NCBI RefSeq assembly: GCF_027789125.1
Contig: NZ_JAQFVF010000038.1
Coordinates: 34,835-98,834 of the forward strand
Length of the DNA stretch: 64,000 nucleotides
From: Paenibacillus aestuarii
Lineage (GTDB): Bacteria > Bacillota > Bacilli > Paenibacillales > NBRC-103111
Reading direction: 5' to 3'
In this document: positions 32,682 to 41,796 of the stretch, one piece after another
Layout: each line of letters opens with the position of its first letter
How positions within the stretch are numbered: position 1 is the stretch's first letter
Position numbers and translations under genes: made by a program
The notes under the pieces: generated by a model
What the model was told of the DNA's origin: nothing
Databases searched by the model: none
Seen by the model: only the letters and a program-made list of their open reading frames with translations

Positions 32682-33266
32682 ATGACGCAGCAGTTACTGC
32701 AATCGATCGTTTCGTTAGGTTATCTGGGAGTAATATTGGGCTTAGCAATAGAAATCATCCCTAGCGAAATCGTTTTAGCTTATGCCGGTTATTTGGTATT
32801 TCAAGGACACCTAAATTTCTGGGGCGCTGTCGCCGCCGGTACAGTCGGAGGATTGGTCGCACAATGTATCGTATACGCAATCGGTTACTATGGGGGACGG
32901 CCTTTCTTATTAAAATACGGAAAGTTTTTGTTGATTAAACAAAGTCATATTCAATTGGCTGATCGATGGTTCGAACGTCATGGCTCGCCTGTCGTATTTT
33001 TTGCACGATTTATTCCCGTTGTCCGACATGCTATTTCAATTCCAGCTGGGGTCACTCGAATGAATCTCTGGAAGTTCAGCTTGTACACATTAGCAGCCAG
33101 TTTGCCGTGGTCCATCATTTTTATTAACATTGGCATGAAATTGGGGGAAAACTGGGGAAGCGTTAAAACTCAGATGCACTCTTCTTGGTTCGTGGCCATA
33201 GCTTTATTCGGACTTGTACTTGCTTTTGGAATTCGTCTCTTGGTCTCGAAAAAGCGAAAAGGATGA
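32682..33266 (+). CDS. DedA-family membrane protein (second copy)
   Basis: 194 residues with a very good AAGAGGAGG ribosome binding site. DedA features: IEIIPSEIVLAYAGYLVFQG near residue 25, and FFARFIPVVRHAISIPAG near residue 105 with the conserved Arg residues, then helices and a KKRKG tail. Envelope lipid transport is the best-supported role. It diverges clearly from the first DedA gene (8646), so it is not a recent duplicate. Next to a YheC/YheD protein. Confidence 0.88.
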   Translation: MTQQLLQSIVSLGYLGVILGLAIEIIPSEIVLAYAGYLVFQGHLNFWGAVAAGTVGGLVAQCIVYAIGYYGGRPFLLKYGKFLLIKQSHIQLADRWFERHGSPVVFFARFIPVVRHAISIPAGVTRMNLWKFSLYTLAASLPWSIIFINIGMKLGENWGSVKTQMHSSWFVAIALFGLVLAFGIRLLVSKKRKG

Positions 33267-33365
33267 GAACATTCTAATTGATTACAGTGGGTATTTACCG
33301 TGATGCTTCTATTCGTCTAGTCATACAGTGTTCATAGTCGAATAATAACGGATGGTGAGAGGCTC

Positions 33366-34418
33366 ATGAAACAAATCGTTGGCGTCTTATTAGATCGAGA
33401 CACATTTACAGGGACCCCAAAAGGGAAAACGGGTACCGAGCGCATTCATTTGTACATTAGAGTCGCTGATCAACTTGGTCTTCAACCTTTCTTTATAACG
33501 CTTTCTAAGATCGGAAGGAAATCTGCACTAGGTTATTCATACATTGGCAATTCGTTTAAATTAGTGCGCAAACCCATTCCTCATGTGACACATAATCGCT
33601 CGATTTCATTATCAGGATATTTAAAAAGTAAACTTCAATTGTTATCTGAGTCAAGTACTGTTTTTAACCGAGAAAATCGGTTTGATAAATACCGAATTCA
33701 TAAACTATTAAAGAAAAATAGTACACTTAACATTTACTTGCCCGTATCCATGAAATATTCACACGAGAAGCTCTTAATTGCCATGAATAAGTATTCAATG
33801 TTATTTGTAAAGCCTACAAATAACAGCGTAGGTAACGGCATTATTAAGTTATCGCGAGTAGGTGACGGGAAGTGGCATTTACATTGGAGAAAAGGGAATC
33901 CTAAGATCGTATCGAGGGAAGTGGCAGTATCGTTTGTTCATAAAAAAGTGTCCCATCAATCCTATATGATTCAAGAGGGAATACCTTTGGCTACCTATCA
34001 AGGAAGACCGTATGATTTAAGAGTTTCCGTACAGCGAGGTTCAAACGGAGAGTGGCAGGTAACAGGGATTGTCGGTAAAGTGGCGGGGAAAGGAAGGCAC
34101 GTGACAAATGTCGCTAAGGGAGGTAAAGTCAAGCGTGCCAAGTTGCTTTTTGAACATAGCGGGTTAAATGCAGAGTTAATGACGGTTACTTTGAAGAGAG
34201 TGTCTCTGTTGATTGCTCAGTATTTGAGTGAGAAGCTTCCACATTTAGCGGATATCGGTTTGGATTTAGGAATTGATAAAGATGGTCGCATCAAATTTAT
34301 CGAGATGAACGGGCGGGATCAACGATATTCATTTCAAAAGGCCAAAATGCACAAAACCTTCTATCGTACGTATGTAACGCCTTTGCAATACGCCAAATTT
34401 CTATTAAAGAAAAGCTAG
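33366..34418 (+). CDS. YheC/YheD-family ATP-grasp protein
   Basis: 350 residues. YheC/D proteins are ATP-grasp enzymes linked to the endospore coat in Bacillus; their substrate is unknown. Seen here are the N-terminal KQIVGVLLDRDTFTGTPKGK, an ATP-binding segment MLFVKPTNNSVGNGIIKL near residue 145, RPYDLRVSVQ, and the metal-binding DIGLDLGIDKDGRIKFIEMN near 295. GGTGAGAGG lies before the ATG. A second family member, opposite strand, lies at 35945, with a phosphatase gene between. Confidence 0.85.
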   Translation: MKQIVGVLLDRDTFTGTPKGKTGTERIHLYIRVADQLGLQPFFITLSKIGRKSALGYSYIGNSFKLVRKPIPHVTHNRSISLSGYLKSKLQLLSESSTVFNRENRFDKYRIHKLLKKNSTLNIYLPVSMKYSHEKLLIAMNKYSMLFVKPTNNSVGNGIIKLSRVGDGKWHLHWRKGNPKIVSREVAVSFVHKKVSHQSYMIQEGIPLATYQGRPYDLRVSVQRGSNGEWQVTGIVGKVAGKGRHVTNVAKGGKVKRAKLLFEHSGLNAELMTVTLKRVSLLIAQYLSEKLPHLADIGLDLGIDKDGRIKFIEMNGRDQRYSFQKAKMHKTFYRTYVTPLQYAKFLLKKS

Positions 34419-34485
34419 AACAGCCATGTCATAGCTCTACTGCGGTTTACTCCCAGTAGGAGCTGGGACATGGAGGAGGAATGTC

Positions 34486-35132
34486 ATGAAGCGAATCTTA
34501 GTCATTGAAGATGAGAAAAGTTTAGCCCGCTTCATTCAGCTGGAATTAGAGCATGAGGCTTTTTATGTGAATATGGCTTATGATGGGCGGAGCGGGATAT
34601 GATATTGCTCGACATCATGTTGCCTTTTGTAAGCGGTATAGAAGTATGCCGTACACTGCGCAATCAAAAGAAAACACCGGTCATCATGCTGACAGCTCGA
34701 GATACAGTGACAGACCGCATTTCAGGGTTAGACAGTGGCGCCGACGATTACATTCCAAAGCCATTTGCCATCGAGGAGCTTCTCGCGAGAATGAGAGCTC
34801 TATTTCGTCGTGTGGAGATGCAAGATATATCCACGCATCAGAAACTTGTATTTCGCCATCTCAATGTGGGTGTAGATGCCCGAGTTGTTTATAAAGGGAA
34901 CCACCTAATTGATATGACGAAACGGGAATTTGACTTGTTAGTGATGTTCATGAGACATCTCAACCTTGCGCTGACAAGAGATATGTTGATGGGTCAGGTA
35001 TGGGGCCACGATTCATTGGCTGAAACGAATGTGGTGGATCTATATGTACGATATTTACGAATTAAATTGGACGACTCTGGCACGAGCAGTTTCATTCAAA
35101 CGATTCGCGGCGTCGGCTATGTAATGCGATGA
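34486..35132 (+). pseudogene. Frameshifted OmpR-family response regulator
   Basis: The ATG at 34486 has GGAGGA upstream and gives a normal receiver start (KRILVIEDEKSLARFIQLEL ... YDGRSG) that ends at TGA 34600-34602. A second frame beginning at ATG 34599, overlapping that stop as ATGA, continues exactly where the receiver should (MILLDIMLPFVSGIEV) through LTAR, DDYIPKPF and a complete winged helix (FIQTIRGVGYVMR). Compared with relatives, about nine residues between GRSG and ILLDIM are missing and the frame has changed, so a small deletion is the likely cause. No kinase gene follows. Reinitiation at 34599 could still make a headless 177-residue protein. Confidence 0.85.
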
Positions 35133-35253
35133 TTATAGATATAGGCATAATTTAAGTTGCAGATTAATTTAATTATTTCTCATGTGCTTCTCATCTTCCT
35201 TTTATAAAGTAATTGTAAATCGCGCTTCTTAGAAAAACAAAAGGATGATGAAC

Positions 35254-35859
35254 ATGAGTTTTAACGATCTCGACTATCAATGGTTTCAATGGATCAATCA
35301 ATACGCCGATTCGGTTGCAGTCTTAAATCCGATTATGCGCTTCTTAGCCCAAGATGCGGAATATTTATTTTATCTAGGCGTCATTGTCTATTGGTTCACA
35401 AGAAGAAACGACAATCGCAGAATGGTCGCGCAAGCACTCCTTTCCGCTTGTGTGAGTTTGGCTGTTAGTGGCATCATCGGCCACTTTTTTTACCGGGATC
35501 GGCCGTTCGTAACGCATCATGTGTTGCAGCTCATTGCGCATCCGGCCAATGCCTCGTTCCCGAGCGATCATGCGACTGGAGCCTTCGTGATCGCAACCTC
35601 CATCTGGCTATATCACAGGAAGGCCGGTAAGGTTTGGCTGGCGCTGGCAGCATGCATCGCCGTTTCGCGTGTATGGACCGGCGTTCACTATCCGACCGAT
35701 GTGCTCGCGGGTGCCTTATTAGGCTTGCTAATTGCGGTATGCATGCATCAGTGGTTGAAGAGCTCAACTCGTATGCAAGCTTGGTTATCTGCCTGTATTA
35801 CGATCTATGAAAAGATCGAGATGAAAGTATGGCCAAGAACTAAAAAGCATTCTTATTAA
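35254..35859 (+). CDS. BcrC-like undecaprenyl-diphosphatase (PAP2 family)
   Basis: 201 residues; the ATG at 35254 is nine bases from AAAAGG, while the ATG at 35245 is too close to it. PAP2 phosphatase with all motifs: FYRDRPF (motif 1), FPSDHATGAF (motif 2), SRVWTGVHYPTDVLAG (motif 3). Five or six membrane segments. BcrC enzymes dephosphorylate undecaprenyl pyrophosphate outside the membrane and give bacitracin resistance. It starts MSFNDLDYQWFQWIN, as BcrC does. It stands behind the broken regulator gene and ahead of a convergent terminator. Confidence 0.85.
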   Translation: MSFNDLDYQWFQWINQYADSVAVLNPIMRFLAQDAEYLFYLGVIVYWFTRRNDNRRMVAQALLSACVSLAVSGIIGHFFYRDRPFVTHHVLQLIAHPANASFPSDHATGAFVIATSIWLYHRKAGKVWLALAACIAVSRVWTGVHYPTDVLAGALLGLLIAVCMHQWLKSSTRMQAWLSACITIYEKIEMKVWPRTKKHSY

Positions 35860-35889
35860 AAAAAAATTTCGATTTGTGCTAGAAATAAA

Positions 35890-35946
35890 TCAACCCTCCA
35901 TTACTACCTACCAAATTATTGGTAAGGTACTGGAGGGTTTCGTTTT
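35890..35946. terminator. Bidirectional terminator
   Basis: AACCCTCCA with TACCAA pairs with TTGGTA and TGGAGGGTT around ATTA; T-rich on both sides. Between convergent genes. Confidence 0.8.
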
Positions 35947-36727
35947 AACGTCTTTTGGTTCGTTTTCTGGCAATAAATCTGCCGCGTAGTCGAGCGAGCC
36001 GCAGCGCTTTATTAAACATACGCTTATCTTTTAATTGATTGAAGATAAACGGATCTGGTGCCGTATTGACTTCAAGAATCCAAGGTTTGAGGGTTCTATC
36101 CAGGCCAATATCTACACCGATTTCTTTATAACCCGAGTGCGTTTTTGAAAATTGCTTCGCAATTTTTAGGCCAAGACGCGATAACTTGTCAATATATTCC
36201 TTCTTCTCCGTCTCTCTGATATGATCACCTAGCAGGATCTCCAGCGGCAGGGGCTTCCCACTGTTGTGAAAATTAGTCACGATTTTCTTAGGATGGGCGA
36301 CGCGCCCGATATAGCCGGTGGTTTCCCAGCGATCACTGGCGTTTTTCTGAACCATTACGCGGATATCAAAGATTCGGCCCCGATAGGTTAACAAGCGAAT
36401 CCCCTTCTGAATCAAATAGGCACGATTTAATTTCACATTTTTCAGCGAGTGAAATAGTTCGCGATAGGTGGTGTAAGTTCTTGAGGTGGTCCCGATTCGA
36501 AAATTGAATCGTCCAGCACTCAGTTTCTCAACCCGGATTACCCCTTGGCCAAAGGTACCATTAACGGGTTTTACATACACCATTGTATGCTTGTTTAACA
36601 TGTACAGGAGATTGGATTCATTATACAATCTGGTATCTGGGACGAACGAGCGAAGAATTTCATTCCGTAGAAGAATCCTCGTTTTGATCCATTTACTGCT
36701 CAAAGTACGTGACCTAATAATTTTCAA
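35945..36727 (-). CDS. YheC/YheD-family ATP-grasp protein (shorter copy)
   Basis: 260 residues from a TTG (AAGGATGGGG upstream). It keeps the ATP-grasp core: MVYVKPVNGTFGQGVIRVEK near residue 50, RIFDIRVMVQ, and the metal site KEIGVDIGLDRTLKPWILEVN near 210. It lacks the ~90-residue N-terminal domain of the copy at 33366, and so resembles the short single-domain type. The C-terminus is very basic (RLRGRFIARKRTKRR). Spore-coat association is known for the family, not shown here. Confidence 0.82.
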   Translation of the reverse strand: MKIIRSRTLSSKWIKTRILLRNEILRSFVPDTRLYNESNLLYMLNKHTMVYVKPVNGTFGQGVIRVEKLSAGRFNFRIGTTSRTYTTYRELFHSLKNVKLNRAYLIQKGIRLLTYRGRIFDIRVMVQKNASDRWETTGYIGRVAHPKKIVTNFHNSGKPLPLEILLGDHIRETEKKEYIDKLSRLGLKIAKQFSKTHSGYKEIGVDIGLDRTLKPWILEVNTAPDPFIFNQLKDKRMFNKALRLARLRGRFIARKRTKRR

Positions 36728-37044
36728 TTGAGCACCCCATCCTTAATGTGTTGAATAGATAGCCTTTCTTGTACAGATCCATTCAAATGCATCGTATTCA
36801 GTAATGAGCAAATTTTTTGTGTGTATCGCCAATTAAAAAAATTAAATTTAACTTCATCTAAACTTCAATACCATTTCTTGATAGATCATGTTGCACTTTA
36901 ATTTGCTGGAGAGATGAATTTGAGCGAAACTGCTCCGCAGAATTGTAGATTTCATCGCTATTTCATGCCTTTGACCGGCAATTCATTAACAACGGATGTG
37001 CTCATAGGAGTTAGGTTCAGTTCGACGCCGCGTTATGTATCCAT
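36728..37044. other. Intergenic, no gene seen
   Basis: A+T rich. It should hold the promoter of the YheC/D gene on the minus strand. The plus-strand frame from 36914 runs through a terminator and is not taken as a gene. Confidence 0.5.
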
Positions 37045-37086
37045 AAAAAAGCTTCCGATTACGGTTAAAGTAATCGGAAGCTTTTT
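37045..37086 (-). terminator. Terminator of the kinase/regulator operon
   Basis: AAAAAGCTTCCGATTAC pairs exactly with GTAATCGGAAGCTTTTT around GGTTAAA. Confidence 0.92.
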
Positions 37087-38440
37087 AATATACAGGAAGG
37101 AGGATCGTGATTTCTGTTCCAATTTGTAACTCGCTGCTGATGTGAATACTTCCATGATGCTGCTTGACAATCGCTTGTGCGATGGAAAGTCCTAGACCTG
37201 CTCCGCCAGAATGTCGGCTTCGGGAGCGGTCTGTACGATAAAAGCGGTTGAAGACCAAAGGAAGCTCATCTTTAGGAATGCCAATACCGTCATCAACAAT
37301 TTTAAGGAGAATTTGGTTGTGTAAATTGCTTATTTCAATATCAATTGTGTGTTTACTATATTTCAACGCATTATCTAAGAGAATGAACAGGACTTGTTTG
37401 ATTTTCGTCGAGTCAGCTTCCATTAAGATTGTTTCTTCATTCGATTGGAGACGAATGTGTTTGGTAGTGAGCGGCTGAAGCGTTTGAATGATCTCAGTGC
37501 ATAGCTGAACAATATTAAAGCAGCTCTTCTCCAGTGATGCTCCCTGTTCAATTTTGGCAAGATCGAGCATCTGGTAGGTAACGGACTTCATGCGGATACT
37601 TTCGGAGTAAATCGTTTCAAGCGCTTCCTGATAAAGCTCCATGTCATGAAGACCCCATCTGCGGACAAGAGAGGCGTATCCTTCCATAATTGTTAATGAC
37701 GTTTTGAATTCATGTGAGGCATCCGAAATAAATTGTCGCTGTTGGTTCATACTCGTTTCAATCCGCTCCATTAAGCGGTTGAAGGTAGTGGTCAATTGAT
37801 ACAGCTCATCTTTCGATTTGCGATCCATTGGGATTTTTCGGATCTCCAGGCTCAATTCGATATCTTCCATTGTCCTTACCATTCGCGAGATAGGAGATAA
37901 CAACATTTTGGACATCAATAGACTTATTGATATGGAAAGAATGAAAGCCAGTAGAGTGACCGCAATCAATATTTCAATTAAGCGAAACAGCCGTTGTTTG
38001 AGTTCTAGAGGTTCAGCCACGATCTCCAGCGTACCGACGAACTGCTCATCCTGAGTAATGGGCAATCGCACAATAATGAGCGGCTCATCCGTGAAATTCG
38101 GGACCTTCGTTAGAATGTCTTCTTGCTCCACGAACTTAGGCGGGATAGTGAACAGCTCAGTTGTGGAGTAAGACTGATTAATAACTTCTGAATCTGTATT
38201 TAGGGTTCGAATGAGAGCGTGATCAGGGAGAAACTTTCGCAGGGAGCGCTGATTACCGGCTTGCATCAATGTATCAGGTGATAGCTGATGAATGATTGTG
38301 CTAGCCGTCATGCGGAGATCATTTATTGCTTCATTTTCCTCTGTAATGGCAAAAAGCATATAAATGACAATTGTGATCGGAAATACGATGCTCATGACAC
38401 CGATGAAAGAGAGCATTGCAGTCTTTGTTTTAATTTTCAT
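37085..38440 (-). CDS. Sensor histidine kinase
   Basis: 451 residues; the ATG at 38440 is nine bases after GAGG, inside the end of the regulator gene (11-bp overlap). Two membrane segments (residues ~5-30 and ~155-180) enclose a ~125-residue extracellular sensor. HAMP follows, then HisKA with the phospho-His in FISDASHEFKTSLTIMEGYA, and an ATPase domain with LLDNALKYS, DDGIGIPKD and GGAGLGLSIAQ. Note KTSLT where most kinases have RTPLT: the usual Pro after the phospho-His is Ser, which often tunes phosphatase activity. Partner of the regulator just upstream. Confidence 0.88.
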   Translation of the reverse strand: MKIKTKTAMLSFIGVMSIVFPITIVIYMLFAITEENEAINDLRMTASTIIHQLSPDTLMQAGNQRSLRKFLPDHALIRTLNTDSEVINQSYSTTELFTIPPKFVEQEDILTKVPNFTDEPLIIVRLPITQDEQFVGTLEIVAEPLELKQRLFRLIEILIAVTLLAFILSISISLLMSKMLLSPISRMVRTMEDIELSLEIRKIPMDRKSKDELYQLTTTFNRLMERIETSMNQQRQFISDASHEFKTSLTIMEGYASLVRRWGLHDMELYQEALETIYSESIRMKSVTYQMLDLAKIEQGASLEKSCFNIVQLCTEIIQTLQPLTTKHIRLQSNEETILMEADSTKIKQVLFILLDNALKYSKHTIDIEISNLHNQILLKIVDDGIGIPKDELPLVFNRFYRTDRSRSRHSGGAGLGLSIAQAIVKQHHGSIHISSELQIGTEITILLPVY

Positions 38441-39116
38441 GCTCATTGACCTCAAAACAATAACCAGTACCTCGAATCGTTTTAATCTTGAACACAGAAG
38501 AGGGTAGTTTTTTTCGCAAGTAGCGGATATAGACAGCGATCAGATTAGAATTTCCGAAAAAATCGTACTTCCACACGTCATTCATAATCTTCTCTTGGCT
38601 TAGTACTTTATTGGGATGTTCGATGAAGTAAACGAGGAGTTCGAATTCTTTGGCCGTTAGCTCGATATTTTCCCCGCGGTGCGTCACTTCTCTGGTTCTG
38701 AGATTGATGCGAGTATCGTTCAGCTGAAACGTGGTTGACGGTTCCTGAAGTAAAGGGCGCGCGCGCAAATTGGCGCGAATACGAGCTAACAATTCATCCA
38801 TCTGAAAGGGCTTGGTTACATAGTCCTGTCCGCCGAGATCTAACCCATTTACAATATCTGTAGTTGCTTCGCATGCAGTGACAAAGATAATGGGCGTGCT
38901 TGTGTCGACCTCTCGAATGGATTTGATCAGATCGAACCCGCCTAGCCTCGGTAATAAAATATCGAGCAGAATGAGATCAAATTTATTCTTGATGGCTTTG
39001 TGTAGCCCTTCGAGCCCATCATGGGCTAGCTCGATGGAATAACCGGCATGCACAAGTTCAAGCTGCAGCAGACGGGCAATTTTCTCTTCATCTTCAACGA
39101 CTAGGATCCGCGTCAT
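38430..39116 (-). CDS. OmpR-family response regulator
   Basis: 228 residues. Receiver: VEDEEKIARLL, phospho-Asp in LILLDILLPRLGGF, Thr in FVTACEA, Lys in QDYVTKPF. A winged helix ends in FKIKTIRGTGYCFEV. The usual DDY before the Lys is QDY, a small deviation. Start at the ATG at 39116 (AAAGG upstream). Divergent from the secreted protein gene at 39306; a TTAAGAA direct repeat in the gap is a good candidate binding site. Confidence 0.88.
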   Translation of the reverse strand: MTRILVVEDEEKIARLLQLELVHAGYSIELAHDGLEGLHKAIKNKFDLILLDILLPRLGGFDLIKSIREVDTSTPIIFVTACEATTDIVNGLDLGGQDYVTKPFQMDELLARIRANLRARPLLQEPSTTFQLNDTRINLRTREVTHRGENIELTAKEFELLVYFIEHPNKVLSQEKIMNDVWKYDFFGNSNLIAVYIRYLRKKLPSSVFKIKTIRGTGYCFEVNEHEN

Positions 39117-39214
39117 TCGAACCAACCTTTCAAGCCTGGCAAAGAGGCTAGATTGAGATTCTACATCTTATGCAGCGGCGGGCTCTATGTAACAAAGATG
39201 GAGCGGGAAGGTAG

Positions 39215-39232
39215 TTAAGAAAGATTTAAGAA
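39215..39232. promoter_or_regulatory. Direct repeat, candidate response-regulator site
   Basis: TTAAGAA at 39215-39221 and again at 39226-39232, 11 bp apart (one helical turn), the arrangement bound by OmpR-family dimers. About 30 bp downstream lies TATGAT (39263-39268), a candidate -10 for the gene at 39306 that lacks a good -35. Confidence 0.5.
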
Positions 39233-39305
39233 TTGGTTCACCAGTATTTCATTTTTGAGTCCTATGATAGGAAAGGAAGTCAAATGATAATTCTAGGAGG
39301 TAAAC

Positions 39306-40226
39306 ATGAAGAAGAAATGGATTATGCTTGGCGGTGCGGTTGGTATTAGCAGCATCTTGATGGTAACTACCGGATTCAGCGCGCTTGCGAGCACTACGGG
39401 ATATGACGCTTATAAGTCTGCACTCAAAAACACGAAAGCAGCCTCTAACGTATCGGTACAAGCAGCTGCATCCTTACAAGATAATGGGAATGTGTTGGCC
39501 GATTTGACAAGCAATCTAAAGGTGAATTTGAGCAATGAGACGGCTAGCGGTACCGTGGATATGACAGCGAACAGCAGTAAACAGTCGCTTGCATTCTTTA
39601 AGCAAAACAGTCAAACTGTGCTGAAGTCAGGCGCTAGCGATGTGTATTATGTGAAACAAGAGGGCAAGGGAAGACATCCGCATGACGACAATGAAACTAA
39701 AGATGACGCACAAACATCACAGCAAATTGAAACCGTCATTGACGCTCTTGTCGGCAATTTGAAGGATTACGTTAATGTCGACTCCCAAGCTGACGGCTCT
39801 AAGCAGATTTCAGTTCAACTGGACAACACGCAAATCCCTACAGTTGTAAATGCCATTGCTCCAATTGCAATCAAAGAAGCAACGAAAAAGGAAAATGACG
39901 GTGAAAAGCAGGATGACACGCAAGCGCCAGCTCTTTTCCAAAAAGATTTCTTAAAAGATGCTGCTCCACAATTGTCACAAGATATTAAGATTGAAAAGGT
40001 CTCGATCAAAGCTTCCGTTAATGCATCCAATTACATTGAGCATCAAGAAGCGGATTTGACGGTATCCGGCAAAGATGATAATGGAGCTCCTCATCAAGTT
40101 ACGCTGCATGTACAAGCTGATTTATCCGATTTCAATAACACAACACCGGAGTCCATTGACTTGACAGGCAAAAACGTGCAAACCCTGAAGCGTGGACACG
40201 AGGGCAGGAACAATAATCAAGATTAA
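39306..40226 (+). CDS. Secreted protein, unknown
   Basis: 306 residues with TAGGAGG upstream. The signal peptide is KKKWIMLGGAVGISSILMV, cleaved near TGFSALA. The mature part is Asp/Asn/Ser rich and starts TTGYDAYKSALKNTKAASNV, a pattern seen in a group of exported Bacillales proteins; alternating strands follow (SNLKVNLSNETASGTVDM). No enzyme motif. A Lys/Asp/Glu/His segment (GKGRHPHDDNETKDD) is in the middle. It is probably controlled by the divergent two-component pair and may serve as an envelope sensor or stress protein. Confidence 0.7.
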   Translation: MKKKWIMLGGAVGISSILMVTTGFSALASTTGYDAYKSALKNTKAASNVSVQAAASLQDNGNVLADLTSNLKVNLSNETASGTVDMTANSSKQSLAFFKQNSQTVLKSGASDVYYVKQEGKGRHPHDDNETKDDAQTSQQIETVIDALVGNLKDYVNVDSQADGSKQISVQLDNTQIPTVVNAIAPIAIKEATKKENDGEKQDDTQAPALFQKDFLKDAAPQLSQDIKIEKVSIKASVNASNYIEHQEADLTVSGKDDNGAPHQVTLHVQADLSDFNNTTPESIDLTGKNVQTLKRGHEGRNNNQD

Positions 40227-40249
40227 TAATCATTACTTATAAAGGCTTG

Positions 40250-40299
40250 GCTTTCGCAGAAAGGACTCAATTAGAGGGGATTTCTGCGAAAGCATTTTT
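40250..40299 (+). terminator. Terminator with 13-bp perfect stem
   Basis: GCTTTCGCAGAAA (40250-40262) and TTTCTGCGAAAGC (40281-40293), then ATTTTTA. It separates the secreted protein gene from the ABC operon, and shows that the frame opening at 40247 is not the real start of the next gene. Confidence 0.85.
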
Positions 40300-40318
40300 A
40301 GAAATGGAGGAGTCGTGG

Positions 40319-41056
40319 ATGAATCCTATATTGGAAACTGCGTCGATCAGCAAGCAGTATAGCAAGGGAAGAGGCGTTTATGATGTCAGTTTGCAATTAT
40401 TTGAAGGTGATGTTTATGGACTGCTTGGGCCAAATGGTGCGGGAAAGACTACTTTTCTTAAACTGATTACCGGATTGATTCACCCGGATTCAGGCGGCAT
40501 CCAGTTATTTGGCGTCAATCTAAAAGAGCAGTTTGCTCAAGGAATCCAGCATGTCGGGTGCATGATAGAGTCCGCTGATTTTCATGATTTTCTTAGTGCA
40601 GAACAATATCTTCAGTTAGTGGCAAGGTTCTATCCTTCCATCGAAAGAAAGCAAATTGACGAACTCTTAGAAACTGTAGGGCTTTACACATACCGCAAAG
40701 AGCGAATCAAAGGTTATTCTACAGGGATGAAACAGAAGCTTGCCCTAGCAGCTGCGGTTTTGCCGCGGCCAAAGCTCGCCATCTTGGATGAACCTACAAA
40801 TGGGCTGGATATTGAGGGCACGGTTATGTTTCGTTCACTGGTCAAACGTCTTTCTGAAGAGAAGCGGATGTCGTTCATCATTTCCAGCCATATGATTCAT
40901 GAGTTAGAGCAACTGTGCAATCGAGTTGGTATTGTTTTAAAAGGCCGCTTGCATAAAGAAGGGTATGTGGATGAGCTTCTGCAGAGCAATCAATCCCTTG
41001 AACAATTTTATATTGAGGAGTTACAGCTGGCGAAGGAGGTCTCAGCACGTGCATAG
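40319..41056 (+). CDS. ABC transporter ATPase (BcrA-like exporter)
   Basis: 245 residues from the ATG at 40319, behind GGAGGAG. Walker A GPNGAGKTTF, signature YSTGMKQKLALA, Walker B LAILDEPTNGLD, switch His in IISSHMIHE. Close to the BcrA/NatA group of ATPases that serve two-gene ABC-2 exporters for bacitracin, lantibiotics or ions. It overlaps the permease gene (GTG at 41049). A two-component system follows in the same operon, typical of antibiotic-sensing export modules. Confidence 0.9.
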   Translation: MNPILETASISKQYSKGRGVYDVSLQLFEGDVYGLLGPNGAGKTTFLKLITGLIHPDSGGIQLFGVNLKEQFAQGIQHVGCMIESADFHDFLSAEQYLQLVARFYPSIERKQIDELLETVGLYTYRKERIKGYSTGMKQKLALAAAVLPRPKLAILDEPTNGLDIEGTVMFRSLVKRLSEEKRMSFIISSHMIHELEQLCNRVGIVLKGRLHKEGYVDELLQSNQSLEQFYIEELQLAKEVSARA

Positions 41057-41795
41057 ATGGCAAGCCGGATATCTTAATGAACTATTACTCATGCTATACA
41101 GAAAGAAGATGATCGTTTTCATCGTGATCTCCGCGATTCTTCCGGTCCTTCTTGCGGTTTCATTGAACGCGTTGCAGCCTTATTTAGGACTACTGGCAGT
41201 TAGCTCATCATTTCCGATCGCACTGCTTTCCATTTATACTGGCCTATGGATTCCCCTATACATTCTTACTGTAACAGCTGATTTATTTCCGGCAGAGGTA
41301 GCCGCTCGCACATTAAAGCTGTCATTACTTAGGCCGAACTCTAGATTTCAAGTGTTCAGTACTAAACTTGCTGCGATCGGCACAGGAATTGCGCTTATCC
41401 TTCTTGTACTTGGTATCATGACATTCATTTGCAATTTGTTTTCGGGGACAATGCTCAGTGCCGCCGAGGGGTTCCACTTCGTGGAGGCATATGTTGCAGC
41501 CTTTATTGCAATGATTGCGATAGCTGCACTGTTCGCTTGTATGGCTCAGTTTTTTAAAAGCGCAAGTGGCTTTATTGTTGCCGCCATTATTTTTTACGCC
41601 GCGGCAAAAATTGTACCGTTTGTATTCAGTTCATTTTCAGCATTTTCACCAACCGCTTATACCGATTGGCATATGCTCTGGCTGAGCCCCACGATTTCGG
41701 CAGGAAAACTGCTCACATCCGGGTTGTTCCTCATTTCTAGCTGTATGTTATTTTTTACATTAGGCTACTATCGATTTGATAAAAAAGAAGTTTAA
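41049..41795 (+). CDS. ABC-2-type permease subunit
   Basis: 248 residues from a GTG at 41049 with AAGGAGG upstream. Six hydrophobic segments: IVFIVISAILPVLLAVSLNA and others, and ending FLISSCMLFFTLGYY. The large positively charged N-terminus stays inside. No large extracellular loop of the BceB type, so this is a BcrB/NatB-like permease. Forms the transporter with the ATPase upstream. The substrate is unknown. Confidence 0.85.
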   Translation: MHRWQAGYLNELLLMLYRKKMIVFIVISAILPVLLAVSLNALQPYLGLLAVSSSFPIALLSIYTGLWIPLYILTVTADLFPAEVAARTLKLSLLRPNSRFQVFSTKLAAIGTGIALILLVLGIMTFICNLFSGTMLSAAEGFHFVEAYVAAFIAMIAIAALFACMAQFFKSASGFIVAAIIFYAAAKIVPFVFSSFSAFSPTAYTDWHMLWLSPTISAGKLLTSGLFLISSCMLFFTLGYYRFDKKEV

Positions 41796-41796
41796 A

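Noticed and set aside
36914..37129. 71-codon frame on the plus strand
   Set aside because: It runs through the perfect terminator at 37045-37086 into the 3' end of the kinase gene and has no family resemblance.
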